Positions 55,417 through 63,657 of a stretch of 64,000 nucleotides of DNA are shown piece by piece. The stretch lies in assembly GCF_001941505.1 (NCBI RefSeq), contig NZ_CP009248.1, positions 992,001 to 1,056,000 on the forward strand, read 5' to 3'. The translations under genes and the position numbers were made by a program. Source of the DNA: Corynebacterium sphenisci DSM 44792 (lineage in GTDB: Bacteria; Actinomycetota; Actinomycetes; Mycobacteriales; Mycobacteriaceae). How positions within the stretch are numbered: the stretch's first letter is position 1; every line of letters starts with the position of its first letter. The notes under the pieces are model-generated. The model did not search any database and was not told the DNA's origin. It saw only the letters and a list, made by a program, of their open reading frames with translations.

Positions 55417-56115
55417 ATGACCACGATGACCGCCGACCAAATCAAGGCTGCCGTCGCCCGCGCCCGGGAGGAGGGCGAGCGCCCCGACCTGCGCGGCATT
55501 CAAGCCCACGGCGCAAACCTGCGCGGCGCAGACCTGTACCGCGCGGACCTGCGCGGCGCAGACCTGTACCGCGCAGACCTGTACCGCGCGGACCTGCGCC
55601 GCGCGGACCTGCGCGGCGTGAATCTGCACGGCGCGACGCTGTCCAGCGCGGCCCTAGGCGACGCGGACCTGATCGGCGCGGACCTGTCCAAAGCGGCCCT
55701 AGGCGGCGCGGACCTCCACGGCGCAGATTTGTGGAACGTGGACTTCCACAGCGCGTACCTGCGGGGCACGGACCTGCGCGACGTGGACCTGACCGGCGCG
55801 GATCTCACCCTGGCCACCCTGACGGGCGCGAACTTCCACGACGTACTGGGTCTTCCGGTGCTCTCGATCAACGGTCTGCCGTCCGGTCACCTGGTGCTGT
55901 GCCCCACGCCGGGTGGGTGGCGCCTGTCCATCGGCTGCTGGACCGGCACCCCCGATGAGCTGCGCGAGCTCATCGCCGGGGACGACTGGCCCTCCGGGTG
56001 CGCCGCCGCCGAACGCGCCCGGCGCCGCCCGCTGCTCACGGCCGCCACCATCGAGCTCGCGGAGAGCTTCATCGCCGCCCACCCCGGCCCCCACTTCCCG
56101 CCCGCCACCGACTAG
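55417..56115 (+). CDS. pentapeptide-repeat protein
   Basis: 232 aa. Residues 24-143 are about 24 consecutive A(D/N)LXX units (ADLYRADLRG, ADLIGADLSK and so on), forming a right-handed square beta-helix; the last 85 residues are a separate globular part (SINGLPSGHLVLCPTPGGWR). Pentapeptide proteins can mimic DNA shape (Qnr, MfpA bind gyrase), but most have no known role. ATG at 55417 after GAAAGGA. Confidence 0.85.
   Translation: MTTMTADQIKAAVARAREEGERPDLRGIQAHGANLRGADLYRADLRGADLYRADLYRADLRRADLRGVNLHGATLSSAALGDADLIGADLSKAALGGADLHGADLWNVDFHSAYLRGTDLRDVDLTGADLTLATLTGANFHDVLGLPVLSINGLPSGHLVLCPTPGGWRLSIGCWTGTPDELRELIAGDDWPSGCAAAERARRRPLLTAATIELAESFIAAHPGPHFPPATD
55497..55860 (+). repeat. 15-bp tandem repeats coding the pentapeptide units
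   Basis: Near-identical blocks such as GACCTGTACCGCGCG and GACCTGCGCGGCGCA recur side by side, suggesting recent expansion of the beta-helix. Confidence 0.7.
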
Positions 56116-56126
56116 GAGACCCCGCC

Positions 56127-56594
56127 ATGACCGACCGCGACCACCTGGCCATCGTCACCACCGACACCATCCGGCCCGGCGACACCCTGGCCTACCTGCA
56201 TCAGCACCTCCTGACCGCCGGCGACGCTGCCACCGCCGAAGTCCACCGGGCCACCGTGGAGCGGGTGAGCGCCACCCAGGTGAGGATGACCACCGGTGAG
56301 CGGTGGCTGCGGGCCTCCCTGCCGCTGGTGTCGGTGTGGGGCGGCTCGTCCTTCGCCGCCTGCGCCGCGGTGTTCGACGGGCCACAGGCCGACGAGCGGG
56401 TGCGCGCCGCCGCCACCGCGAACCATCACCTCAACCGCCTCCGGTCGATGCTGGTGGCCGCCTCCCAGGATGAGGTGCTGCGCACCCGGGCGGAGACCCG
56501 CCGCGTGTTCGACGACTACCTGTCCGCCGCCAGCGTCGCCTGGGGCGATGAGGCCGGCTCGCACCTCCCGCCCGGCGCCGCCGTCGCCCGGTGA
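56127..56594 (+). CDS. phage protein of unknown function
   Basis: 155 aa from the ATG at 56127 (AGGAG upstream). N-terminal beta-rich part (LAIVTTDTIRPGDTLAYLH, ATVERVSATQVRMTTGE) looks like a small barrel; C-terminus is helical. No family recognised. Confidence 0.65.
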   Translation: MTDRDHLAIVTTDTIRPGDTLAYLHQHLLTAGDAATAEVHRATVERVSATQVRMTTGERWLRASLPLVSVWGGSSFAACAAVFDGPQADERVRAAATANHHLNRLRSMLVAASQDEVLRTRAETRRVFDDYLSAASVAWGDEAGSHLPPGAAVAR

Positions 56595-56618
56595 CCACCC
56601 CTACCCGAGAGGACCATC

Positions 56619-57089
56619 ATGAACCCCGATTTCACCGTCGAGGACGGCCTGTCCTGGTTGCTCATGACCCATGCCCTCAGCGCACTCGACATGGACCTGG
56701 GCGACGCCATGCGGCACGTGCCCTGGCTCACCACCGGGATCTCCGGCATCGCCGGCGCCTGCCGCCACATCACCACGGTCATGGAGGCCAGGGAAGCCGA
56801 GCTGACGGGCCGCGACCGAGCCGAGGTGGCAGCGACCCACCGCCGGGTCACCGCCGCGATGATCGACACCTGCGCCGCGGTGCGCAGGGCCCCCCGGCTG
56901 GTGCCGAGCGAGCTCATCAGCGCCTTCGGCCGGCACCTGGATGCCGCGGTCTGCTGGACCGATCCCGACCCCGACCTCGACATCGGGGAGGTCTTCGAGG
57001 GCTTCGCCCACCTGGCCATGAAGATCTCCCTTGACGGCGTCCGCTCCGGCCCGATCCCCGGCGTCCCCGGACCGGAGGCCGGCCAATGA
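56619..57089 (+). CDS. phage protein of unknown function
   Basis: 156 aa, mainly helical, with GDAMRHVPWLTTGISGIAG near residue 28 and paired acidic segments (DPDPDLDIGEVFEG). ATG at 56619 after GAGAGGA. The stop overlaps the next start. Confidence 0.62.
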   Translation: MNPDFTVEDGLSWLLMTHALSALDMDLGDAMRHVPWLTTGISGIAGACRHITTVMEAREAELTGRDRAEVAATHRRVTAAMIDTCAAVRRAPRLVPSELISAFGRHLDAAVCWTDPDPDLDIGEVFEGFAHLAMKISLDGVRSGPIPGVPGPEAGQ

Positions 57090-57361
57090 GCACCCCGCAC
57101 CCCGAGGGCTGGGCCCCCACCGCCACCGGCCGCGCCGCCGCCCAGAGCCTCATCGACCGCGTCGCCGGCGCGCTCGCCGGCCGGGGCGCGTCCTGCGGCC
57201 ACTGCTGCGCCGGCGAGTGCGGCGACCCCCAGTGCCCGGTCGTCGCAGCCGGGTGGCGCGGCTGCCCGGACTGCGCCGACCACCTCCGGCGCCTGGCTCT
57301 CGGCCTCCTGGTCGAGGGCCTCCTCGCCATCCCGGGAGAGGAGCCGCCGCCATGCGGATGA
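57086..57361 (+). CDS. Cys-rich small phage protein
   Basis: 91 aa with seven Cys and a His in CGHCCAGECGDPQCP and GCPDCADH (about residues 37-66): probably one or two zinc sites. Helical C-terminus. ATGA overlap with the previous gene. Confidence 0.62.
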   Translation: MSTPHPEGWAPTATGRAAAQSLIDRVAGALAGRGASCGHCCAGECGDPQCPVVAAGWRGCPDCADHLRRLALGLLVEGLLAIPGEEPPPCG

Positions 57362-57594
57362 CCCATACGGTTTTCACCTGCGACATCTGCGGCTGCACCG
57401 CCGACAACCGCGACCAGCTGCCCGCCACCCCGCACCGCGGCGAGGTACGCATCACCATGGCCATCGCCTTCCCGCAGGTCATGCCCGCCGGCTGGGTGCG
57501 CCGCGCCAGCCATGACCTGTGCCCCCGGTGCGAGCAGGGTGCGCTCTTCCTCACCGACCTCGACCGCGTCCTGCGGAAGGGAGGCCCGCGATGA
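57352..57594 (+). CDS. zinc-ribbon phage protein
   Basis: 80 aa; CDICGC near residue 10 and CPRC near 60 form a zinc ribbon around a beta segment (GEVRITMAIAFPQV). ATG at 57352 overlaps the previous gene by 10 bp; the ATG at 57358 is an alternative. Similar zinc-ribbon proteins are frequent in actinophage early regions. Confidence 0.62.
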   Translation: MRMTHTVFTCDICGCTADNRDQLPATPHRGEVRITMAIAFPQVMPAGWVRRASHDLCPRCEQGALFLTDLDRVLRKGGPR

Positions 57595-58217
57595 CCGCCG
57601 CGGTGGCCACCCGCCAGTGCGCCCGGCCCCGGTGCACCCGCGCGCCCTACCGCGGCGGGATGTGCTGGCCGCACTACCAGCGCACCTGGCCGGCCCCCGA
57701 GGACGCCGGGCCCTACCGCCGCCGGCTGCGGGAGCTCACCGACGCCGGGTGGACGATCAAGGCGCTCAGCGTCTACACCGGCGTGTGCGAGGCGTCGCTG
57801 ACCACCGTCCTGTCCGGCCGGTGGCCCCGCGTCTACGGCGCGACGGCGGCGCGCCTGCGCCGGCTCCTCGACGGGCCCATCGACGCCGCGGCCCTGGCGC
57901 CGACGACCTGCGTCCCGGTGCTCGGCACCCGCCGCCGGCTCCAGGCGCTGCGCGCCGCCGGCTGGGATCCCGCCGACCTCGCCGAAGCCACCGGCATCAC
58001 CCGCGGCGCCGTCTACAGCCTCTCCACCGAGGAGGACCGGGCCACGGTCCACGCCCGCCCCCACCTCGCCGTCGCCCGGTTCTTCCTCGACCACCAGGCC
58101 GACCCGGTGCGCCCGGTGCCGCCCCGCATCGCCCGGCGCGGCTGGCCCCTGCCGATGCAGTGGGATCCGGCGCGCATCGACGACCCGGCGGCGCGCTCCG
58201 AAGGGGGCCGGCGATGA
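57591..58217 (+). CDS. phage zinc-finger/HTH protein, paralogue A
   Basis: 208 aa. N-terminal zinc knuckle CARPRCTRAPYRGGMCWPHY (residues 10-29), two helix-turn-helix-like segments (IKALSVYTGVCEASLTTVL; LAEATGITRGAVYSL) and a C-terminal motif RFFLDHQADPVRP...WPLPMQWDPARIDDP. The same architecture recurs in the protein at 58438-59151, so the two are tandem paralogues. Probably DNA-binding; target unknown. Starts in the ATGA overlap. Confidence 0.72.
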   Translation: MTAAVATRQCARPRCTRAPYRGGMCWPHYQRTWPAPEDAGPYRRRLRELTDAGWTIKALSVYTGVCEASLTTVLSGRWPRVYGATAARLRRLLDGPIDAAALAPTTCVPVLGTRRRLQALRAAGWDPADLAEATGITRGAVYSLSTEEDRATVHARPHLAVARFFLDHQADPVRPVPPRIARRGWPLPMQWDPARIDDPAARSEGGRR

Positions 58218-58426
58218 CCCAGGATGGCCTGTTCCCCGCGCCCACCCGGGTCCGCGCCCGCGACCTCACCCCGGGCATGCGGCTCAAGCACCCGTCCGGC
58301 CGGCCATGGGTGGTCGAGGCCGTGCTGCCGGTGGCCGGGGCGGTGCTGTTCTCCGCGCGGCTGGGCCGCGGCGGCACCATCGCCTCGCGCTACGCCGACG
58401 ACTGGCTGGACCTGGACCTGGGGTGA
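58214..58426 (+). CDS. small phage protein between the two paralogues
   Basis: 70 aa; beta-rich (TPGMRLKHPSGRPWVVEAV, ADDWLDLDLG), like small SH3-type barrels. ATGA overlap with paralogue A and 11 bp before paralogue B. Confidence 0.6.
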   Translation: MTQDGLFPAPTRVRARDLTPGMRLKHPSGRPWVVEAVLPVAGAVLFSARLGRGGTIASRYADDWLDLDLG

Positions 58427-58437
58427 GGAGGACCGCG

Positions 58438-59151
58438 ATGGGCGAGGGGACGTGCACCAGGCCGAGGTGCGGCCGTCGGCCGCACAGCGGTGGCCTGTGC
58501 AAGCCGCATTACCTCGCCGCCAGCCGGGGGCTGGTCGCCGCCGGCCGCATCGCCGACGATCTGCGCCGGCTCCACGCCGAGGGGTGGAGCGATCAGGACA
58601 TCGCCACGGCCGCGGGCATGCACCGCCGCACCGTCCAGCAGCTGCGCCAGGGCCACCGGCCCCGGGTGCGCGCGGTCACCGCCGCCCGGCTCACCGCGGT
58701 CCTCGCCGACCCCGCCGGCGAGCTCCGGCACCAGCCCCGCACCCTCGTCGACGCCCTCGGCACCCGCCGCCGGCTGCGGGCGCTGCGCACCGCCGGCTGG
58801 CGAGCAGCCGACCTCGCCACCGCCACCGGGGTCCACGCCGTGGTGATCTACCGCGCCACCGCCGGGCAGCAGCGCCGCGTCACCGCCGGCACCCACGAGG
58901 CGATCCGCCGGTTCTTCCTCGACCACCAGGCCGACCCCGTCCGCCGGCCCACGCCCGCCGTCGCCGAGCACATGTGGCCCCTGCCCATGGAGTGGGACCC
59001 CGACCTCATCGACGACCCCCGGGCCCGGCCCGAGACCCACGGCCACACCCTCAAGCACAGGCTGCGCGAATACCGCGCCGGGCGATGGCCGGCCTGCGCC
59101 GCCGCCCCGGGCAGCATCGAAGACCAAACGAGAGGAGACCGACATGGCTGA
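58438..59151 (+). CDS. phage zinc-finger/HTH protein, paralogue B
   Basis: 237 aa, same plan as paralogue A: knuckle CTRPRCGRRPHSGGLCKPHY, two HTH-like segments (DIATAAGMHRRTVQQL; LATATGVHAVVIYRA), LGTRRRLRALRTAGW, and RFFLDHQADPVRR...WPLPMEWDPDLIDDP, plus an extra basic C-terminal tail (LKHRLREYRAGRWPA). ATG at 58438 after GAGGAGG. The 8-bp overlap with the next gene shows coupling. Confidence 0.72.
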   Translation: MGEGTCTRPRCGRRPHSGGLCKPHYLAASRGLVAAGRIADDLRRLHAEGWSDQDIATAAGMHRRTVQQLRQGHRPRVRAVTAARLTAVLADPAGELRHQPRTLVDALGTRRRLRALRTAGWRAADLATATGVHAVVIYRATAGQQRRVTAGTHEAIRRFFLDHQADPVRRPTPAVAEHMWPLPMEWDPDLIDDPRARPETHGHTLKHRLREYRAGRWPACAAAPGSIEDQTRGDRHG

Positions 59152-59386
59152 CTACCGGCCGGGCGACGGCGGCGCCGAGCGGCTGCGCCAGTACTGGCTG
59201 CACGGCGAGGGCTCGGTGAAGATCGCCTGGGGCACGCCGGGGGACTGGACCCGCTGCGTGATGCACCTCACCCCGCACCTGGGCACCCGGGCCCGCGGCT
59301 ACTGCAACCTCCTCCACAAGAGGGCCACCGGCCACTACCCCGGTGAGCACCTGCCCGACGGGGGAGGCGGTGGCCATGCCGCATGA
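59144..59386 (+). CDS. small phage protein
   Basis: 80 aa: WTRCVMHLTPHLGTRARGYCNLLHKRATG is the part (residues about 35-63) that recurs in many actinophage proteins encoded before the HNH nuclease. Overlaps the HNH gene by 11 bp. Function unknown. Confidence 0.68.
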   Translation: MADYRPGDGGAERLRQYWLHGEGSVKIAWGTPGDWTRCVMHLTPHLGTRARGYCNLLHKRATGHYPGEHLPDGGGGGHAA

Positions 59387-59708
59387 TGGCCACGCCCGCG
59401 CCGCGGCCGCCGGCTCCACCAACCCCAGGATGGACAGCTGGCGGTGGAAGACCCGGGTCAAGCGCGCCCGCGCCAAAGCCGAGCGCGACCCCTCCGCCGC
59501 CGTGTGCTGGATCTGCCATGAGCCCATCGACATGGCGCTGCCGCCCGGCCACCGCGACGCCTTCACCCTCGACCACCTCACGCCGCTATCGCGCGGCGGC
59601 GACATCGACGGGCCCGCCGAGCCGGCGCACAGGCGCTGCAACTCCGGCCGCGGCGACGGCCGCCGAGCACGCGCACGCGCGCATCCACCGACCCTGCTCC
59701 ACTGGTGA
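59376..59708 (+). CDS. HNH endonuclease
   Basis: 110 aa. HNH motif: zinc Cys pair CWICHEPID (about residues 43-51), DHLTPLSRGGD with the catalytic His and AHRRCNSGRG with the Asn. Small HNH nucleases next to terminase genes are needed for DNA packaging in many phages. ATG at 59376 after GGGGGAGG. Confidence 0.88.
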   Translation: MPHDGHARAAAAGSTNPRMDSWRWKTRVKRARAKAERDPSAAVCWICHEPIDMALPPGHRDAFTLDHLTPLSRGGDIDGPAEPAHRRCNSGRGDGRRARARAHPPTLLHW

Positions 59709-59966
59709 CGCTGATATGCAGCAGATGAATACGCAGCCGAAGATCGCGCCGTCGCGCCGGGCGCCGCGATACCCTCGGGGCCCCGGGTGGGGGGTGACTC
59801 CCCCTCATCAACGGGCCTCCCCCCTCCCGGTATAGGGATGCCTGGAGAGCGTGTCACATCGCGCCCCGACCTGGAACGTCGCTCACCCCGTGGGCGCCGG
59901 CACCGGGTTGTGTGTCACGGCCCATGACACCTGAATAAAACCCAGCCGGATGAATGGCGAAAGGCG
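59709..59966 (+). other. non-coding region before the packaging genes
   Basis: 258 bp without a gene. Holds a small GC hairpin near 59786-59802, a TATAGG box at 59831-59836, and GTGTCAC twice: 59851-59857, and within the inverted repeat GTGTCA-N7-TGACAC at 59912-59930. A late promoter or a packaging (cos/pac) site would be expected here; none is proven. Confidence 0.4.
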
Positions 59967-60629
59967 GTGGAATACGTGGCGAAAAGGAATGCGAAAAAGA
60001 ACCCGACAATCACCCGGAATTGCGGGACCCGGGCCGGCTACGCCGCCCACCGCCGACGCGGCGAGCACGCCTGCCCCCGCTGCAAGCAGGCCAACGCCGA
60101 CTACAACCGGGCCCGGCGCCTCGGCGGGCCACCCGCCACCCGCCCGACCGGGCCGGCCGCACCCGCCGCGGCTGCGCCGGCCACCCGGGGCGCGGCGGTG
60201 GCCACCGCACCAGCCGGCCCCGCCCCGGCTGCGGCGCCGCCGGCCCCGGCGTACCTCAAGGCCCGCGGCCAGGCGCTCTGGGACAGCATCACCGCCGACT
60301 ACAGCCTCACCCCGGCGGCGCTGGTGCTCCTCGGAGAGGCCTGCCGCACCGCCGACCGCCTGGAGCGCATGGCCGGCGCCCTGGCCAGCGGCAAGCAGAT
60401 GTGGTTCGAGCTGGGGGAGGAGGACCCGGACACCGGCGGCATCCCCATCGTCGTCAACGGCCTCCTCGGCGAGGCCCGGCAGGCCCAGGGACAGCTGCGG
60501 CAGACCCTCGGCCAGCTCGGCGTCGTCAGCGTCGAGGCCACCGGCGCCGATGAGCCCGCCAGCGTCCTCGACCAGCTCCAGGCCAAGCGCGCCGCCCGGC
60601 TCGCCGCCGCCGCAGGGGACGGGGCGTGA
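59967..60629 (+). CDS. phage terminase small subunit
   Basis: 220 aa. N-terminal CPRC and basic segment (GYAAHRRRGEHACPRCKQAN) of the type common in actinophage small terminases, a long Ala/Pro linker (about 55-95), then the helical core (LGEACRTADRLERMAG, LGEARQAQGQLRQTLGQLG). It recognises phage DNA for packaging. GTG at 59967 or 59976; spacing to AAAGG favours the latter. Overlaps terL by 4 bp. Confidence 0.85.
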   Translation: MEYVAKRNAKKNPTITRNCGTRAGYAAHRRRGEHACPRCKQANADYNRARRLGGPPATRPTGPAAPAAAAPATRGAAVATAPAGPAPAAAPPAPAYLKARGQALWDSITADYSLTPAALVLLGEACRTADRLERMAGALASGKQMWFELGEEDPDTGGIPIVVNGLLGEARQAQGQLRQTLGQLGVVSVEATGADEPASVLDQLQAKRAARLAAAAGDGA

Positions 60630-62239
60630 CCTCGGCCGCCGCGCCCGCCGCCCCGGCCGATGAGCACGCCCCGGGGACGCACTACGACGCCGAGGGCAAG
60701 CCCACCGCGGTGGTCACCGAGGAGCTGGCCGCCACGGATCCGCGGCTGGAGGTGCCGCCGACGCTGGAGGTCCCCCGCTCCGAGCCGGTGGGCCGGCAGA
60801 CCCCGACCTACTTGGTCGCCCCGCTGTGGACGACCACCGCCGCCGACGACGCGATCGACCTCGCCGCGGTCTGCGGGCTGGACCTGCTGCCCTGGCAGCA
60901 GCTCGTCCTGCGCAACGCCCTCGGCGAGCGCGGCGACCGCTGGGCGGCCTTCGAGGTCGGCCTGGTGCTGCCCCGCCAGAACGGGAAGAACGTCGTGCTC
61001 CTCGCGCGCCAGCTTGCCGGGCTCTTCCTCTTCCAGGAGGAGCAGCAGGTGCACACGGCCCATAAATTCAAGACGGCCACCGGCGCGCACCGCGACCTCG
61101 TCAAGCACATCCGCCGCGTCCCCGAGCTGCGCGACCTGGTCAAGATCACCCACAGCTCGGAGAACATGGCCGTAGCCCACCGGGACGGCTACCGGATCGA
61201 CTTCCTCGCCCGCCACGCCGACGGCGGCCGCGGGCTCTCCGGCGACACCGTCTACCTCGACGAGGCCTTCCGGCTGTCCGAGGAGCTGGTCGCCAGCCTG
61301 CTGCCGACCTTGAGCGCACGCCCGCGTCCGCAGGTCTGGTACACCAGCTCGGCCGGCATGGAGCACTCCACCGTGCTGGAGGCGCTGCGCAAGCGCGCGC
61401 TGGAGCACCCGGAGGCCGAGCGCTTCCTCTGCTACCTGGAGTGGTCGGTGGACCTCACCACGTGCCCGGACTGGCGATCCGTCGAGGCGGCCCGCATCTC
61501 CAACCCGTCCCTGGGATACTTCCAGTCCTGGGATTGGATCAGCGGCGTTGACCTGCGCGGCATGGACGAGGAGCAGTACAAGAGGGAGAGGTTGGGCATC
61601 TGGGCGGACAAGGCCCGCGCCGCGGTCATCGCCCCGGAGGTGTGGCGCCGGTCCGCCATCACCGCCGACGACATCGCCGGCATCGCCGTGGTCCGCCGCT
61701 CCCTGGCCCTGGAGGTCACCGCCGACCGGGACATGGCCGTCCTCGCCGGCGCCGCCGAGCTGGAGGACGGCCGCATCGTGATCGACATCCTGGAGCAGCG
61801 CGCCGGCACCGCCTGGTGCGCCGCCGCCGCGCACGCCGCCCACAGCCGCAACCCCGCCCACGCCGGCGTCGTCGTGGACTCCTACTCCGGCGCCGCCGCC
61901 GTCGCCCCGCACCTCATCGCCGCCGGCACCCCGGTCAGCATGGCCACCACCCGCGACCTCACCACCGGCACCGCCGACTTCTACGATCGCCTCACCCAGC
62001 GCGACCCGGACACCGGCGCCCCCGATCCGCACATCCTCCACGCCCGGGACGGCTCCGGCTTCCTCGACGACGCGGCGCTCACCGCCCGCCGCCGCCTCGT
62101 CGGCACCTCCAAGACCGCCTGGACGTGGGCCCAGGGGCCCGCTCAGGTGACGCTCGCACCGCTGCGCGCCGTTACGCTCGCCGTCAAGGGCCTGTCGATG
62201 GACCCGGTAGGGAAGCCCCGCCGGAGGAGGGTGGCGTGA
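60626..62239 (+). CDS. phage terminase large subunit
   Basis: 537 aa packaging motor. Walker A-type LPRQNGKN (about 115-122), Walker B VYLDEAF (about 210), coupling motif YTSSAG, then a nuclease domain with acidic residues (EVTADRDMAVLAG, VVVDSY). The GTG start overlaps terS (GTGA); its stop is 1 bp past the portal start. Confidence 0.93.
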   Translation: MTSAAAPAAPADEHAPGTHYDAEGKPTAVVTEELAATDPRLEVPPTLEVPRSEPVGRQTPTYLVAPLWTTTAADDAIDLAAVCGLDLLPWQQLVLRNALGERGDRWAAFEVGLVLPRQNGKNVVLLARQLAGLFLFQEEQQVHTAHKFKTATGAHRDLVKHIRRVPELRDLVKITHSSENMAVAHRDGYRIDFLARHADGGRGLSGDTVYLDEAFRLSEELVASLLPTLSARPRPQVWYTSSAGMEHSTVLEALRKRALEHPEAERFLCYLEWSVDLTTCPDWRSVEAARISNPSLGYFQSWDWISGVDLRGMDEEQYKRERLGIWADKARAAVIAPEVWRRSAITADDIAGIAVVRRSLALEVTADRDMAVLAGAAELEDGRIVIDILEQRAGTAWCAAAAHAAHSRNPAHAGVVVDSYSGAAAVAPHLIAAGTPVSMATTRDLTTGTADFYDRLTQRDPDTGAPDPHILHARDGSGFLDDAALTARRRLVGTSKTAWTWAQGPAQVTLAPLRAVTLAVKGLSMDPVGKPRRRRVA

Positions 62240-63654
62240 TGCAGCCGATGAGCGTCGAGGAGGTCGCGGCGGTCCTGGACGACCTGTCCATCAAGATCGC
62301 CGCCCAGACCCGCCGGGCCGACAACATCGACTCCTGGATCCGGCCCGAGCTGACCGCCGGCTTCGACCTGCCGGACAAGGCATCCCGGGAGCACCGGGCG
62401 CTGGCCCGGCTCTCCCGGACCCCCTGGCTGGGCCTGGTCGTCACCAATGTGGCCCAGGCGATGTACGTCGATCACGTCGTGGGCTCCGATGGGCCGGTCG
62501 ACGAGCTGTGGCGGCTCTGGAACTCCAACCGGATGGGTGCGCACCAGATCGCGGCTCACCGAGCGTTCATCGCCTACGGCGAGTCGTTCGGCGTGGTCAC
62601 CCCGGCCACGCTGCTCGGCGTGGAGTCCGCCCGGATGCGGTGCCTGTCGCCGCGGCGGATGGCCGTGGAGTGGGAGGACGCGGCCACCGACCCGCACCCC
62701 GTGGTCGCAGCCGAGCTGATGAGCCGGCCCCACTCCACCGCCCAGCGGCGGTGGCGGGTTTACGACGCTCACCACATCTACTCGGCGGTCGAGGGCGTGG
62801 ACGCCTTCTCGGGCCCGGAGCGCTGGCACGTCACCGGCATCGACTTCCACGGCGTGGGCGTCACCCCCGTGGTCCGCTTCGCCAACCTCCTCGACCTCGA
62901 CGGGCGGGTCTCGGGCGAGGCGGACCCGTTCATCCCGGCCGCCGCCCGGATCAATAAGACCAGCTACGACCGGCTGTTGGCCCAGCACTTCAATTCTTGG
63001 AAGGTCCGCACGATCGCCGGGATCGACCTGCCGGAGGAGACCGGGGACCCGGCCACCGACCGGCAGGCCCTCGACGAGCAGAAGGTCCGGCTCTCGCAGG
63101 AGGACATCCTGATGAGCGAGGCGCCGGACACGAAATTCGGCACCCTCGACGCGACCGCCCTGGATCCTTTCGTGAACTCGTGGAGGTCGGACATCGAGGC
63201 CCTGGCGGCGGTGTCCCAGACCCCCGCGCACGCGCTCACCGGCCAGCTGGTCAACCTCTCCGCCGAGGCGCTCGCCGCCGCCCGGGCGCCGCTGACCCAG
63301 AAGGTCTGGGAGCGGCAGGTCAGCGCGGGCGAGGCCTGGGCCGGCATGCTGCGGCTGGCCGCCTCCATCGCCGGCCACGACGCCGCCGCGGTGGACCCGC
63401 TGATCCGGGTCACCTGGCAGGACATGGAGATCCGGTCCATGTCCCAGGCCGTCGACGCCCTCGGCAAGGCCGCCCAGATGCTCGGCATCCCCGCCCGGGC
63501 CCTGTGGCACCGGATCCCCGGCGTCGAGCGCTCCGACACCCAGGAGTGGGAGAAGCTCGTCGCCGAGGACCGGGTCGACGACCCGCTCGACGCGATGCTG
63601 CGCCGGCACACCGCCACCACCGCCAGCCCCGCCGGCGACGACGCGGGGGAGTAG
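62239..63654 (+). CDS. phage portal protein (SPP1 gp6-like)
   Basis: 471 aa. Dodecameric ring at one vertex of the capsid through which DNA passes. Family traits: RPELTAGFDLPDKASREHR near the N-terminus, LVVTNVAQAMYVDH, GESFGVVTP, LSPRRMAVEWED, and LTGQLVNLSAEALAAARAPL near residue 333. ATG at 62239 with GGAGGAGGG upstream. Confidence 0.9.
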   Translation: MQPMSVEEVAAVLDDLSIKIAAQTRRADNIDSWIRPELTAGFDLPDKASREHRALARLSRTPWLGLVVTNVAQAMYVDHVVGSDGPVDELWRLWNSNRMGAHQIAAHRAFIAYGESFGVVTPATLLGVESARMRCLSPRRMAVEWEDAATDPHPVVAAELMSRPHSTAQRRWRVYDAHHIYSAVEGVDAFSGPERWHVTGIDFHGVGVTPVVRFANLLDLDGRVSGEADPFIPAAARINKTSYDRLLAQHFNSWKVRTIAGIDLPEETGDPATDRQALDEQKVRLSQEDILMSEAPDTKFGTLDATALDPFVNSWRSDIEALAAVSQTPAHALTGQLVNLSAEALAAARAPLTQKVWERQVSAGEAWAGMLRLAASIAGHDAAAVDPLIRVTWQDMEIRSMSQAVDALGKAAQMLGIPARALWHRIPGVERSDTQEWEKLVAEDRVDDPLDAMLRRHTATTASPAGDDAGE

Positions 63655-63657
63655 CCC

